From positions 260,219 to 324,218 of the forward strand of contig SCFE01000073.1 of the NCBI GenBank assembly GCA_004352715.1: DNA of 64,000 nucleotides, given 5' to 3'. The number at the start of each line of letters is the position of its first letter. Within the stretch, counting starts at the first letter, position 1. The notes under the pieces are model-generated. The model was not told the origin of the DNA. It worked only from the letters and a program-made list of their open reading frames with translations, and searched no databases. This stretch comes from Hofstenia miamia. Lineage: Eukaryota > Xenacoelomorpha > Acoela. The position numbers and the translations under genes were made by a program. Below are positions 1 through 10,291 of the stretch, piece after piece.

Positions 1-1
1 G

Positions 2-702
2 TCTGGAAGACCAAAAGTGACAACTCCTCAGAGTTACCGTCTCATTCACCGTTACGTCGTCAGTCAACCATTCTCTTCATCTTCTAACCCTATACCAACA
101 CTACACCCCTGAGATGTGGAAATCAAGTAATGTTTTGTGACGAATCCAAGATTTGCCAGTTTAGATCATATCGGCCACACCTTCGATCACCAAGAAACCA
201 AAGATTCAACACACGTTACACGCAACAAACTCTCCGCTCAGCATCTTCTGTGATGATTTGGGGTGCTATAAATGCGAATGGGCGTGCTGGTCTGCATTTT
301 GTTCCTCACAACGAAATACTCACAGCCAATGCCTACCTCAAAATAATTCAGGAGAAAGTTCCCATGTTTATGCAGCTTCGCGCAACATTTGTGCTACAAC
401 AAGATGGTGCTCCTTGCCACAGCGCCAAAGTTGTGAAACAGTGGATTACATCACAAGACTTTCGGCTGTTTGAGAACTGGCCGGAAAACTCCCCAGACCT
501 CAACGTCATAGAAAATTGCTAGCATCACATCAAAAACTGTCTGAGGAAGCGCCAATGCACATCACCCGACGATCTGAAGGAGCAAATTAATGTGGTATGG
601 TGCACAGAGATTACTGATAATTATTGTAGAAAGCTGGTCAAGTCAATGTCAAATCGCATTGCTGCGTGGTTGGCCAATAATGGTGGACATACAAAATATT
701 AG
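2..702 (+). pseudogene. Tc1-like transposase, broken
   Basis: Remnant of a Tc1/mariner-superfamily DDE transposase, the enzyme that excises and inserts the element at TA sites. Positions 2-111 read in one frame as a Tc1-type helix-turn-helix/linker piece (SGRPKVTTP). From about 130 a second frame carries the catalytic core: FCDESK holds the first Asp, VMIWGAI is the family hallmark, QQDGAPCHSAK holds the second Asp, and WPENSPDLNVIEN holds the Glu. The segment between linker and core is missing or frameshifted. The Trp codon that normally follows IEN-x is a TAG stop at 520-522. The same frame then continues to a natural stop at 700-702. The element is inactive. Family assignment rests on these motifs. 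Confidence 0.9.
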
Positions 703-780
703 TGAGTTTCGTTGAATTAACTACATACTTTCTACACGGTGTTATCATATTGTTTCTACATTGTGTTATTATATTGTTTT

Positions 781-845
781 TAGTGTAAAATACAAAAATT
801 TCTAAATTTGGAATGTTTTGCCAAACTTTTGGCCAGTACAGTATA
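781..845. repeat. Right terminal inverted repeat of the Tc1-like element
   Basis: The reverse complement reads CTGTACTGGCCAAAAGTTTG and onwards. This is the usual look of a Tc1-like terminus: a CAGT/CTGT start, then a GGCCAAAA-type block. It lies about 80 bp after the transposase stop and abuts a TA microsatellite, consistent with TA target use. The left terminus would lie before the window. Confidence 0.65.
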
Positions 846-860
846 TATATATATATATAT

Positions 861-1860
861 NNNNNNNNNNNNNNNNNNNNNNNNNNNNNNNNNNNNNNNN
901 NNNNNNNNNNNNNNNNNNNNNNNNNNNNNNNNNNNNNNNNNNNNNNNNNNNNNNNNNNNNNNNNNNNNNNNNNNNNNNNNNNNNNNNNNNNNNNNNNNNN
1001 NNNNNNNNNNNNNNNNNNNNNNNNNNNNNNNNNNNNNNNNNNNNNNNNNNNNNNNNNNNNNNNNNNNNNNNNNNNNNNNNNNNNNNNNNNNNNNNNNNNN
1101 NNNNNNNNNNNNNNNNNNNNNNNNNNNNNNNNNNNNNNNNNNNNNNNNNNNNNNNNNNNNNNNNNNNNNNNNNNNNNNNNNNNNNNNNNNNNNNNNNNNN
1201 NNNNNNNNNNNNNNNNNNNNNNNNNNNNNNNNNNNNNNNNNNNNNNNNNNNNNNNNNNNNNNNNNNNNNNNNNNNNNNNNNNNNNNNNNNNNNNNNNNNN
1301 NNNNNNNNNNNNNNNNNNNNNNNNNNNNNNNNNNNNNNNNNNNNNNNNNNNNNNNNNNNNNNNNNNNNNNNNNNNNNNNNNNNNNNNNNNNNNNNNNNNN
1401 NNNNNNNNNNNNNNNNNNNNNNNNNNNNNNNNNNNNNNNNNNNNNNNNNNNNNNNNNNNNNNNNNNNNNNNNNNNNNNNNNNNNNNNNNNNNNNNNNNNN
1501 NNNNNNNNNNNNNNNNNNNNNNNNNNNNNNNNNNNNNNNNNNNNNNNNNNNNNNNNNNNNNNNNNNNNNNNNNNNNNNNNNNNNNNNNNNNNNNNNNNNN
1601 NNNNNNNNNNNNNNNNNNNNNNNNNNNNNNNNNNNNNNNNNNNNNNNNNNNNNNNNNNNNNNNNNNNNNNNNNNNNNNNNNNNNNNNNNNNNNNNNNNNN
1701 NNNNNNNNNNNNNNNNNNNNNNNNNNNNNNNNNNNNNNNNNNNNNNNNNNNNNNNNNNNNNNNNNNNNNNNNNNNNNNNNNNNNNNNNNNNNNNNNNNNN
1801 NNNNNNNNNNNNNNNNNNNNNNNNNNNNNNNNNNNNNNNNNNNNNNNNNNNNNNNNNNNN
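861..1860. other. Assembly gap, 1000 N
   Basis: Exactly 1000 N directly after a (TA)n run at 842-860, so probably a nominal-size gap at a microsatellite. Open frames spanning it are meaningless. Confidence 0.98.
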
Positions 1861-1935
1861 AGATTACCAGAGAGATGGTCACTGATCCTAGTTACGAAAT
1901 GAAAGAAAGAAATCGTATATTTATAAAAACATCCA

Positions 1936-3310
1936 TTAGTTATTAAAATACTTTGTATAAAAAGGAATGAACTGGCGAGAATGTCGGCGTGATTTAAGGC
2001 GGCGTACGCGGAATTTCCCGGTATAGGCCAATGTGTCAGGAAGGATTCTATGTAAAGCATGACTGGAATGAGAAACCGCTGTTTTGAAAAGACGAGCGCC
2101 GAGGTGGATACGTCGCGAGTCTATGATCACAGCTCCACCAGTGTGACCAGTCATGATGCGCTGTGCTCTGTCACAGATTATTTGCAATCTAGTGTTAAGA
2201 TAATTAAGTAGCACAGTGAAGACTGGTGAGCAATAGTCCAGAATGCTTACGATGGTGCTAAGAAAGATGCTATTCATTGTGTTATCAGTACAGCTTTTTA
2301 GAGTATAGTCTTTGAGAGGCTTTCCTCGTGATGTAGCTGATATGATCGTTCCACTTTAAATCACGTGATAGTATTACACCCAAACATTTTAGGGAACTGA
2401 CTATAAAAATGTCGTCAGGTAAATCGCCATCGTATTTTCCGAAAATCATCTGCTTGCATTTAGATTTGTTAAAAACGACGTCGTTGTCGTAGCAAAAGCG
2501 TTGAATATTACTATACTCGGTATTGAGTGGTCGAGTGTTGCAGCGGATCGGCGTGAGAGCATAGGTGTCGTCCGCATATTTCATCATGATGTTATTAGGC
2601 GTTGAGCACTGGAGGTCTTCCACATATAGCAGAAAAAGGACAGGTCCTAGGAGCGACCCTTGTGGAACACCGCGGCGTATGCTTCTGCGGCTGCTAAGCT
2701 GGATGCCGAACTTGACNNNNNNNNNNNNNNNNNNNNNNNNNNNNNNNNNNNNNNNNNNNNNNNNNNNNNNNNNNNNNNNNNTAGGTATCGTCCGCATATT
2801 TCATCATGATGTTATTAGGCGTTGAGCACTGGAGGTCTTCCACATATAGCAGAAAAAGGACAGGTCCTAGGAGCGACCCTTGTGGAACACCGCGGCTTAT
2901 GCTTCTGCGGCTGCTAAGCTGGATGCCGAACTTGACACGGAACGTACGATCTGACAGGTAGTTAGCAATGAGTTTGACGAATCCCTTTGGTAATTTTAGG
3001 TTACTGAGTTTAGCCAGTAATTTTTTGTGGGGAATTGTATCGAATGCTTTGCTGAAATCGAAAAACTGCAAGATGACGCCAAGAATGGCGCGATCATCTA
3101 GAAATTCGGTGATGTTATTCAAGAGAACAATGAGGGCTGCGCAGGTGGACAATTTTGCACGATAGGCGAACTGGTTAGGAGAGATATGCGAGTAAAGAGC
3201 AGTGTGCGGGTATCATTGAGTATAACGTATTCGAGGTATTTAGAGGGAACTGACAGCAGTGATAGAGGTCGTAGCTTGTTTATGTTCGGAGGGCTGCTTT
3301 TGGCAATATA
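1936..3310 (-). pseudogene. CR1/Jockey-like non-LTR retrotransposon reverse transcriptase, broken
   Basis: Remnant of the reverse transcriptase of a LINE-type element, which copies its RNA at a nicked target. Read 5'->3' on the minus strand it shows: a run ending LSLLSVPSKYLEYVILN (about 3300-3200), a frameshift near 3185, HISPNQFAYR, FDFSKAFDTIPH (first catalytic Asp), GVPQGSLLGPVLFLLYVEDL, KYADDT (catalytic YADD), KCLGVILSRDLKWNDHI, then after a frameshift near 2280 the thumb region ILDYCSPVF. It ends in a stop near 1937. The fragment lacks the endonuclease half, as 5'-truncated LINE copies do. A 65-N gap (2717-2781) splits it, and about 155 bp beside the gap are present twice. Clade is inferred from motifs only. 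Confidence 0.88.
2562..2936. repeat. Near-identical flanks of gap 2717-2781, likely assembly overlap
   Basis: Bases 2562-2716 and 2782-2936 are 155-bp near-identical copies. I saw two differences: gtgtcg versus gtatcg near the start, and cggcg versus cggct further in. The YADD-containing RT segment is therefore shown twice. This is most simply two overlapping allelic contig ends placed side by side. Confidence 0.8.
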
Positions 3311-3327
3311 GTTGGTTCACATCAAAT

Positions 3328-3556
3328 TTAGAGAAAGTCAACATTGTTCGAGTACAGCAAGATCATTCCCTTAGAAAGAGCATACTTCTTTCCCTTGTCT
3401 TCATTTTTAATGGCAATTTCTGTGTTCGTTAGGATGGTATTCGATTGCTCTGTAAATCTACGATTCAATTCTGTAAGACAGATATCAATTGCCTGCTAAA
3501 TATCTTCTAAATAATGCTCGATTGATGTAGGTGGATGGTATGGAGAACGTTTTGGT
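3328..3556 (-). pseudogene. Short decayed remnant, possibly TTF/ZMYM1-type hAT-like protein
   Basis: The minus strand holds a frame with one internal TAG and good protein-like character: KRSPYHPPTSIEHYLEDI, stop, QAIDICLTELNRRFTEQ, then about 35 more residues to a stop at 3328. A hydrophobic patch followed by EL-x-x-RF resembles the middle of TTF-finger hAT-like (ZMYM1-type) transposase relatives. No catalytic residue is visible, so the family call is a weak inference. Confidence 0.3.
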
Positions 3557-3559
3557 GCA

Positions 3560-4529
3560 GTTTTTTAAAAGTTGAATATTTATTGAAGTAATCGGAATAA
3601 TCATTAATGTAAAATCTACTGTAAATTACATTAATGTATATTTCTTGTTTTGCATTTAAGGGATGTTTAAAAATGTACTAAGATATTTGTTTTTATTTAT
3701 CATTTGCTTTCTCTGTGCTTACGGCCATGCATACATGCATAATTTTTTTACAATAGATTCGTATTCTTACAGTCTACAAATTTTGTTCTATCAAATTCGA
3801 CAAAATGACAGATTGAAATTCTCAAATTAATTATTGCTGAATGACCGATGTTCTTATACTTGAACCACATTATTGTGCATTTGCATTCCTCAAATAATTC
3901 ATAATATATAAACATACACGAATATTTGGTATGACAAGATCACAACGTAAACCTGCTACCTGAATGCGATTTCCTTTGCATTAAATACGTTGCGTGCGTC
4001 AAATGTACACATCCAATCAATTATTCAAACTTAAGCTTAAAATGTTAGAATGTTGTCAGCTATAATACTCCCTTAAAAATTATCCCAGTAAAGTTACTTC
4101 GTATGAATAGAATACAATGATTGTCTACATTAGATAATGATTTACAGCAATGAATAATTCTATATTTCATTAAAAATTTAAATTTTAATTTATTACACAG
4201 CACAAAACCATTTCTGTTACAGATTATGTTTTGAGTGTTTCTAATTCCCTATGCCATATTTTGTTGTAAGTGACTATATTTTAATTCATCAAACAATATT
4301 GCCACTTGTAGAATTAAAAATCTATTCTAGCTATTTAGGGGTATCTCGATGAAATTTAATCATATAGTTTTTGTTTTTTTAAATTATTCAAAGTCATCAC
4401 AAAATAGAATATTTTACTGTAAATTCATTTTGAATAACCTCCTAAACTGCCATTCAAAAAATACATTTTTGTCATAACCGACTTTTGCTTGAATGTAAGT
4501 CATAAATCTTATGCTTATGTTGACTTTCT
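3560..4529. other. AT-rich stretch, nothing recognised
   Basis: No frame with protein-like character, no inverted repeat and no splice-bounded exon was seen. Confidence 0.5.
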
Positions 4530-5115
4530 GGAAGAAATAGAACGATCAATTTTGCAGTGCCAAGAATATGGAGAGAACTTTCAAATCATCACGACGATTG
4601 CTATTTTTGTGTTATTAATCCTTCAATAATCTTCAAAAGCAAAAAAAGAACGCCTCCCTTATTACCTGATATACTTTTTTCAATAGCACCAGTGCCTCAT
4701 AGTGACAAATTTCCTGTTCCTTTACCACCGTGTAATAACAAAGAGAGTAATTTAATGTCTTCTTTTTCTCTTTCCGAAAAAAATTCTCTGACAACGAATT
4801 TTGCCAACAAAATATAAAACACTTTCGCAATCAAGATGAATTGAATGATCTTTTTTGAGAACTCAATTTAAGCAAACCAAATTGTGAACTTCTCGCACCT
4901 CTTCTTTAACAATGGAATTTACTTGATTGCAGTTTTAGAGTAACAAATGATAGAAATCGCGATCTGGCATTTTCTCAATTTTATAGGGTCAGGAACAACC
5001 TTTGTTTTTGTCATGATATTGAACGATTTTCTAAGGCTATAAACCTTAAACAGCCTAGCGTCCATTTTAAAGGACAAACATTTTTCCACATTTACAAAAA
5101 ATGTATTCAAAACTT
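4530..5115 (+). pseudogene. Decayed copy of an uncharacterised repetitive protein family (PRIWRE / CYFC motif)
   Basis: The first frame reads NFAVPRIWRELSNHHDDCYF and continues to 4817 with a Pro-rich stretch (APVPHSDKFPVPLPP). A shift then leads into a second frame with DELNDLF, a TGA, ELNLSKPNCELLAPLL, a TAA, QWNLLD, RNRDLAFSQFYR and CFCHDIERFSKAI. From memory, this motif order (PRIWREP..H..CYFC, then L..dLNLSK..aELL.SRL...NLL, then CyC.Dv..L) belongs to a multi-copy uncharacterised protein family seen in arthropod and some other invertebrate genomes, probably carried by mobile elements. At least two stops and one frameshift make this copy dead. Function is unknown. Confidence 0.45.
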
Positions 5116-6419
5116 AGGGCATGGGTAGGTCTATCGGGGAAATACATTAATGCAATGTTGAAAATTTCTATTAAAGCTTATTGCTGTGGCAGAGATTATT
5201 GAATAGGTTAACAAGTTTTCTTAGAAATTTTCGAATTTTTGAAAAAGATTTTAATTCTCTCCATACTTAGGCCTAGTGTTAATGTTGTGGCATAATCGGC
5301 GGAAAAAAGGGAAAAAGAAAAAAGAAGGAAACAAAGACTAACAATAAAGTGTGATTTATTTATTCTCTTTTTGTAAACCATCCAATTATCCCTTTTGATT
5401 AAGTGTAAATCCAATTTTAGTGTAGTCCAATACTCAATATTAGGTAATCAAAAAATGATAATTTATAAACCATTCGCTGCAAAAATATTCAAAATTTCGC
5501 ACTGAAAAAATCCAAGTGACTTAATTAGTCAATTTTAACGAGGTTATTGTGAACTTTCTCAGCTTCGGAACGATATGCATCGAAATAATGTGACTGTTAA
5601 ATTATGTCTACAATTTTGATATGTAACCACGATTCCTCGAAATTTCAACGCCTTATTGAAAATGAATTTGTTGAAAACAGCATGAAAAATGATACCTACA
5701 AAAACTGCTTTCAAAACGCTGAATTCTCTGTTATCAAAAGCGAGACCTCATTAAATACTGATCTTGAATAACTTGATTATGCATGTGATGACAGTAACCT
5801 CGAAAGTGGTGAATTCATTGTTAAAGCAAATGAAAAAAGCAATGCAATATGGATGAAGTACTTCAATTAACAAACACGTAGGCATATACAAAACTACAAA
5901 AATTGCAATTCTATTTTTTAAGATGGAAATAAGGTTCAAGTAAAAATACTTGATAATTTTGGCGAAACTATTGCAAAAATTGTACAAAGCTCTTTAAAAC
6001 AGCATCCCTTTGTCGAATATATTTCATCTCAATAATAGTTATTTGAATACATTTTAGATTTTTGATGTTTGAAATGGGGTAGTACTCAAAATAGGGCATT
6101 TGGTCCTGCGGTCCCGAGGAGGTGTGACTGTATAATCACATTATAGAGGTAGTATAAAATTTAAAAATATGACCGATGATGTTAATGTATATTTGTATAG
6201 ATCTCTATTTTTGTCAATAAATGGAGTTTATTGTAATTTGTTAGTTAAAGTTAAACTTGTAAGTAGTACAATGAACATTACTAAGAATGTTATGGCTTAG
6301 TATTATTTTATCAAGGTTTTAAGCAAACTTGCACCGATTTTACTTTGTTGATACTCATCATTTATTGTTTTAGAAATTTACCGTTTAAAATTTTTTGAAA
6401 TCTCAAAAGAGTTACACAG
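5116..6419. other. No recognisable gene
   Basis: AT-rich. A plus-strand open stretch around 5660-5750 (Asn/Glu/Lys rich) lacks a recognisable motif. Nothing else was supported. Confidence 0.45.
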
Positions 6420-6470
6420 ACCTGGACAAAGGTATTCAGAAACCTATTAATTTTCTACGTTTTGTTGTTA
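6420..6470. repeat. Possible solo Tc1-like terminus
   Basis: The string cctggacaaaggtattcaga resembles the CTGGACAAAAGTATTC-type ends of Tc1-like elements. No partner repeat was found, so this is weak. Confidence 0.2.
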
Positions 6471-6660
6471 TGTCAACATTACGTTAAAATCAGTTAATGA
6501 CTCTCCATCCCCTACACCGCAAGATATGCAGACATCAATCAAGATTGACTAAATATAAACTTACTACTGCACGTTTAGTTAGATAAAGTAAATCTGTTAA
6601 ATGTAATATGTGCTGCATTTTCATCAGAAATGAATATTCAATTAAAAACTCGCAGTTGAA

Positions 6661-6885
6661 GTGTTTACTAATGATGCGATTCAGAAATGCTCTCTGGTGG
6701 GTCGCAAAGGCAATGGAAAGGGAGCTGGCATTGAAAGACCTGCACTTTTTGGGCCTTCTGTCGATGCTATATTAGACTTTGTTTGTGTGGACGGTGTAGC
6801 AGGAGCTTACAACAGAGCAAAGTCCGGCCTTACATGCCTCCTTTCCGAGCAAAGAGCTGCTCTTGGTGCTTCCACCTCAAATTAG
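6661..6885 (+). other. Unrecognised open frame, 74 codons
   Basis: This open frame is clearly less AT-rich than its surroundings and encodes an ordinary-looking peptide (SLVGRKGNGKGAGIERPALF, then LDFVCVDGVAGAYNRAKSG) ending in TAG. I recognise no family. The base composition suggests a fragment of a former coding sequence, perhaps from a transposon. There is no splice context. Confidence 0.25.
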
Positions 6886-7211
6886 TTTTTTATAAATTTG
6901 TTTTGTTTTTATTGTTTTTTTCTCAACCTTTTTGTATTGTTTCTGCATAAATCAAAATGTATGCATTTAATTTTTTCTAATTGGTAAAATCATAATTGAA
7001 CTTTATTCAAAATTACATAAATGAATGTTATTGAAAATATAATAGAAATAAATTGGAAATTCCATAAATGAAAATAATTGGAAATTTCATAATAAATTTA
7101 TTATGTTCAATTCCCCATTAAAATCTATTATAAAGTCAATTAAATTCCAATGAGTTTCCATTTACTAAACCAATTATTTTCTATAATTGGATCAATTAAG
7201 TTTTTTTTCAT

Positions 7212-7325
7212 GGGTTAATCATGATCTGTGACAAGGTTCGTCATCTTGCTGAAATATGATCATAACATGGAAGACTGCCAGCGAATTCCAAGTTTGACAC
7301 AAAATTACGCAAGATTTTCTGACAG
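7212..7325 (-). pseudogene. Tc1/mariner transposase fragment
   Basis: The minus strand reads VFHVMIIFQQDDEPCHRS before a stop. FQQD-x-x-PCHRS is the block around the second catalytic Asp of Tc1-like transposases. Only some 35 residues remain. It lies directly outside the left end of the P-like transposon, which may have inserted beside or into it. Confidence 0.45.
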
Positions 7326-8467
7326 GGGGGACATCATCGTCATTACCCAATACGGGGCGAAGCAAGGCGCCCTCTAACGAGGCCATGCAGCCGAAATTAT
7401 GAGCTAAAACTTTAGGGCCTAATATGTTAAGTTTTCCTCTCGTGCACACACTCAGTTAATTCGCTCAAGTTCTTCACTGTACAATACGCATTGCCTAACT
7501 TGATTTATTTACTTAGTAATGGTTATTGCCGAACTGAATATACGCTAACAAAAGAAGTTCGAACTGCCCATTTAGATGAATTTGAAAATTTTGAAATGTT
7601 GGATTTGATTAATGTCGAAGTTGATTTGCTACCACGTTTAAACTCAGACTTTTCCAACAGTGCTCTCATTTCTTCCCATAATGGGGATTATGTTATATCT
7701 AGTTTTGATCATGTTGGTCCCGTCTTCAATTGGATTATATATATCTCCAAATTTGTATCATATTTTTCTTATGAAGCATATAATGGTGTATTGCGTANNN
7801 NNNNNNNNNNNNNNNNNNNNNNNNNNNNNNNNNNNNNNNNNNNNNNNNNNNNNNNNNNNNNNNNNNNNNNNNNNNNNNNNNNNNNNNNNNNNNNNNNNNN
7901 NNNNNNNNNNNNNNNNNNNNNNNNNNNNNNNNNNNNNNNNNNNNNNNNNNNNNNNNNNNNNNNNNNNNNNNNNNNNNNNNNNNNNNNNNNNNNNNNNNNN
8001 NNNNNNNNNNNNNNNNNNNNNNNATATTGGCTTTTCAGTGGTATGCAACATCAAGATCCCTTTATCTACAATTACGAAATGTTTTGCAGTTGCCATCAGA
8101 ACGATTATTGCAAGGCATCACTAGTGTTTCACGAAAGGTTGATGATAAATCGTTTTTGTGATAGTTTCTTTTCCAAATTGCCAGAAAGAAGCAAAAACTG
8201 TATACTCATAGTTGATGAAATATATGTTAGGCCGTCACTGTCTTTTCGTGGTGGTTGTATATTTGCTCATACCATTTTGGCCAATGCAATGACTTGCTCA
8301 TACTATTTTGGCCATTCTGGTAAAATGTTGTTTTGGGTCACAAAAGTATGTAGCTGCACTTGTGCCATTCATTGACCGCAAAATTTCAGTTTGATCAAGT
8401 TGTCTCGCTGTTGTCTGACATTATGCATTGTGGTGGCAGAGTTCTTGCTATTATAAGTGATGGTAAT

Positions 8468-9374
8468 AAGTTGAACACTTCGTTTTTCAATTGAGAAGCA
8501 GAAAGTGAGTTTAGCTCTGCAGGTATTTTGTGATGAAACATCTTCTACCTCAGTTACTCAACTTAAATATACACATGATACATGCATGTTCATTGGTTTA
8601 ATTTTGAAATTTTGGAAAGTCGTTAATGTGAAGACTCCTGCAGCAGATATTAGATTTAATTATCCATTGCGATCATCCATTTCGAGCTGCAATGACTGGC
8701 AATTAAAATTTCTTGCAGAAATTGGGAAATTGTCTCAGTTCATGAGTTGCCCAAGCAGCAATAAACGAATTCGTTCACTAACTCAAGAGACTGGAAATGC
8801 TCTATATTGGACTGCATCAGCACTATGCGACTTCATATACATGGTCTTAACATCAAACACATCTGCACGACATGATTATGTAATGCTTGGTTTTNAGTCT
8901 CAGCATCTTCTCAAGCTGTCTCATTTAACAGCAAGTTGAACACTTCGTTTTTCAATTGAGAAGCAGAAAGTGAGTTTAGCTCTGCAGGTATTTTGTGATG
9001 AAACATTGGCAGCACTCAAATCTTCTACCTCAGTTACTCAACTTAAATATACACATGATACACACATGTTCATTGGTTTAATTTTGAAATTTTGGAAAGT
9101 CGTTAATGTGAAGACTCCTGCAGCAGATATTAGATTCAATGATCCATTGCGATCATCCATTTCGAGCTGCAATGACTGGCAATTAAAATTTCTTGCAGAA
9201 ATTGGGAAATTGTCTCAGTTCATGAGTTGCCCAAGCAGCAATAAACGAATTCGTTCACTAACTCAAGAGACTGGAAATGCTCTATATTGGACTGCATCAG
9301 CACTATGCGACTTCATATACATGGTCTTAACATCAAACACATCTGCACGACATGATTATGTAATGCTTGGTTTT
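8468..9374. repeat. Duplicated transposase segment around single N at 8895
   Basis: Bases 8468-8894 and 8933-9374 are near-identical. They differ by a 15-bp indel (ttggcagcactcaaa present only in the second) and a few substitutions (catgcatg versus cacacatg; attatcc versus atgatcc). The join is a single N followed by 37 unmatched bases. This fits two haplotypes placed in tandem by the assembler. Confidence 0.8.
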
Positions 9375-9525
9375 CTGCAACAGGAAAAGTTTGGTTACTT
9401 TCGACAAAGTTGTGGTGGATGCTATTATATTACCCATGAGCAAATTATGCACGCCCATAACATTGACAAGGCAAAATTTTTCTTGATCTCAATTTCGAAA
9501 TTGATGTTGGCAAGAATGCGAACAA

Positions 9526-9613
9526 TTCATGCAACTTATGCTTTAGCCCTTGGGATAATAATGAACTTTTTCATGCAACTTATGCTTTAGCCCTTGGGAT
9601 AATAATGAACTTT
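9526..9613. repeat. 44-bp tandem duplication in the transposase
   Basis: The 44-bp unit beginning ttcatgcaacttatgcttta occurs twice head to tail (starts 9526 and 9570). Since 44 is not a multiple of three, it breaks the frame and separates the catalytic part from the C-terminal part. No N is nearby, so it is probably real. Confidence 0.85.
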
Positions 9614-10291
9614 CTGTTAGATATTTTGGAAGATTTGGTAGATAGATTGTCAGAAGACGAGATGATGAGCACGTTTTATATAGCAGGCTATTTGGCATTT
9701 AAAGACCATACATTAAAAACTGATATGCTGCCAGAATTAGAATTACCTAAATACACTTCATTTTGGCAGGAAATGAACAGAGGACGCTTGGCATATCCAT
9801 GTGACAATATCTTTAAATTTGTTATTCATGCATATGCATTTTTCATAAATTGTGAACAAGAAAAATTCTGCCGAACCAGATTTATTTCTCTTCTCAATCA
9901 ATTGCACATAATAATGCGTGAAGATATATCAATAAAGAAAAGCATCAAAAGAACAATCGCGAATATTTTCTTCAAGCAATATGCTAAATCTCAATCGTCT
10001 ACAGGTCCTAAATCATCAATTGTAAAGCTGGCAAAATTCTCTTAAATATGTATTACATTTGTTTATAATATAGTTTTAGTTGTTTACTGTATTTATAGTA
10101 ATTGTTAATTAGAACTTGGATAGTTAAAGAAACTATAATAAATAAACCAAAGTCATATCTCAAAAAATATGTATCTAGCTTTACAATAAATACAAACAGC
10201 GTAATTTGCACTTTCACATTTTAGGCCCTCAAGTTTTAGTGAATAATTTCGGCTGCATGGCCTGGTTAGAGGGCGCCTTGATCGAAGCCCC

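Larger units (their letters stand above)
7491..10045 (+). pseudogene. P-element/THAP9-like transposase, broken
   Basis: P-type transposases are GTP-dependent RNase H-fold recombinases. Recognisable pieces in order: LRNVLQLPSERLLQGITSV (about 8060-8120, shifted frame), CILIVDEIYVRPSLSFRGG (about 8195-8255, with the catalytic DE block), HCGGRVLAIISDGNKLNTSF (about 8425-8485), FWKVVNVKTPAADIRFNDPL (about 9090-9150), YVMLGFLQQEKFGYFRQSCG (about 9360-9420), and a C-terminal block with IAGYLAFKD from about 9685. Breaks: frameshifts near 8150 and 8350, and a 44-bp tandem duplication at 9526-9613 that shifts the frame by two. No THAP finger was found, so the N terminus is lost or in the gap. Dead copy. 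Confidence 0.85.
7354..10291 (+). mobile_element. P-element-like (THAP9-type) DNA transposon
   Basis: Inverted repeats of about 75-80 bp bound the element. The left arm lies at 7354-7430, the right arm at 10212-10291. Both contain the block AAGGCGCCCTCTAAC, the block GGCCATGCAGCCGAAATTAT and AGGGCCTAA, in the same order when the right arm is reverse complemented. They differ by small indels (left cggggcgaagc, right cggggcttcgatc). The interior encodes a P-type transposase. I could not identify a convincing 8-bp target duplication. A 226-N gap (7798-8023) and an assembly duplication (8468-9374) inflate the length. Confidence 0.8.

Noticed and set aside
638-2060. Long open frames on both strands across the first gap
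   Set aside because: They consist almost entirely of translated N and are not sequence.
7758-8124. Overlapping frames across the gap at 7798-8023
   Set aside because: Mostly N; only the short flanks are real, and these are covered by the P-type transposase entry.
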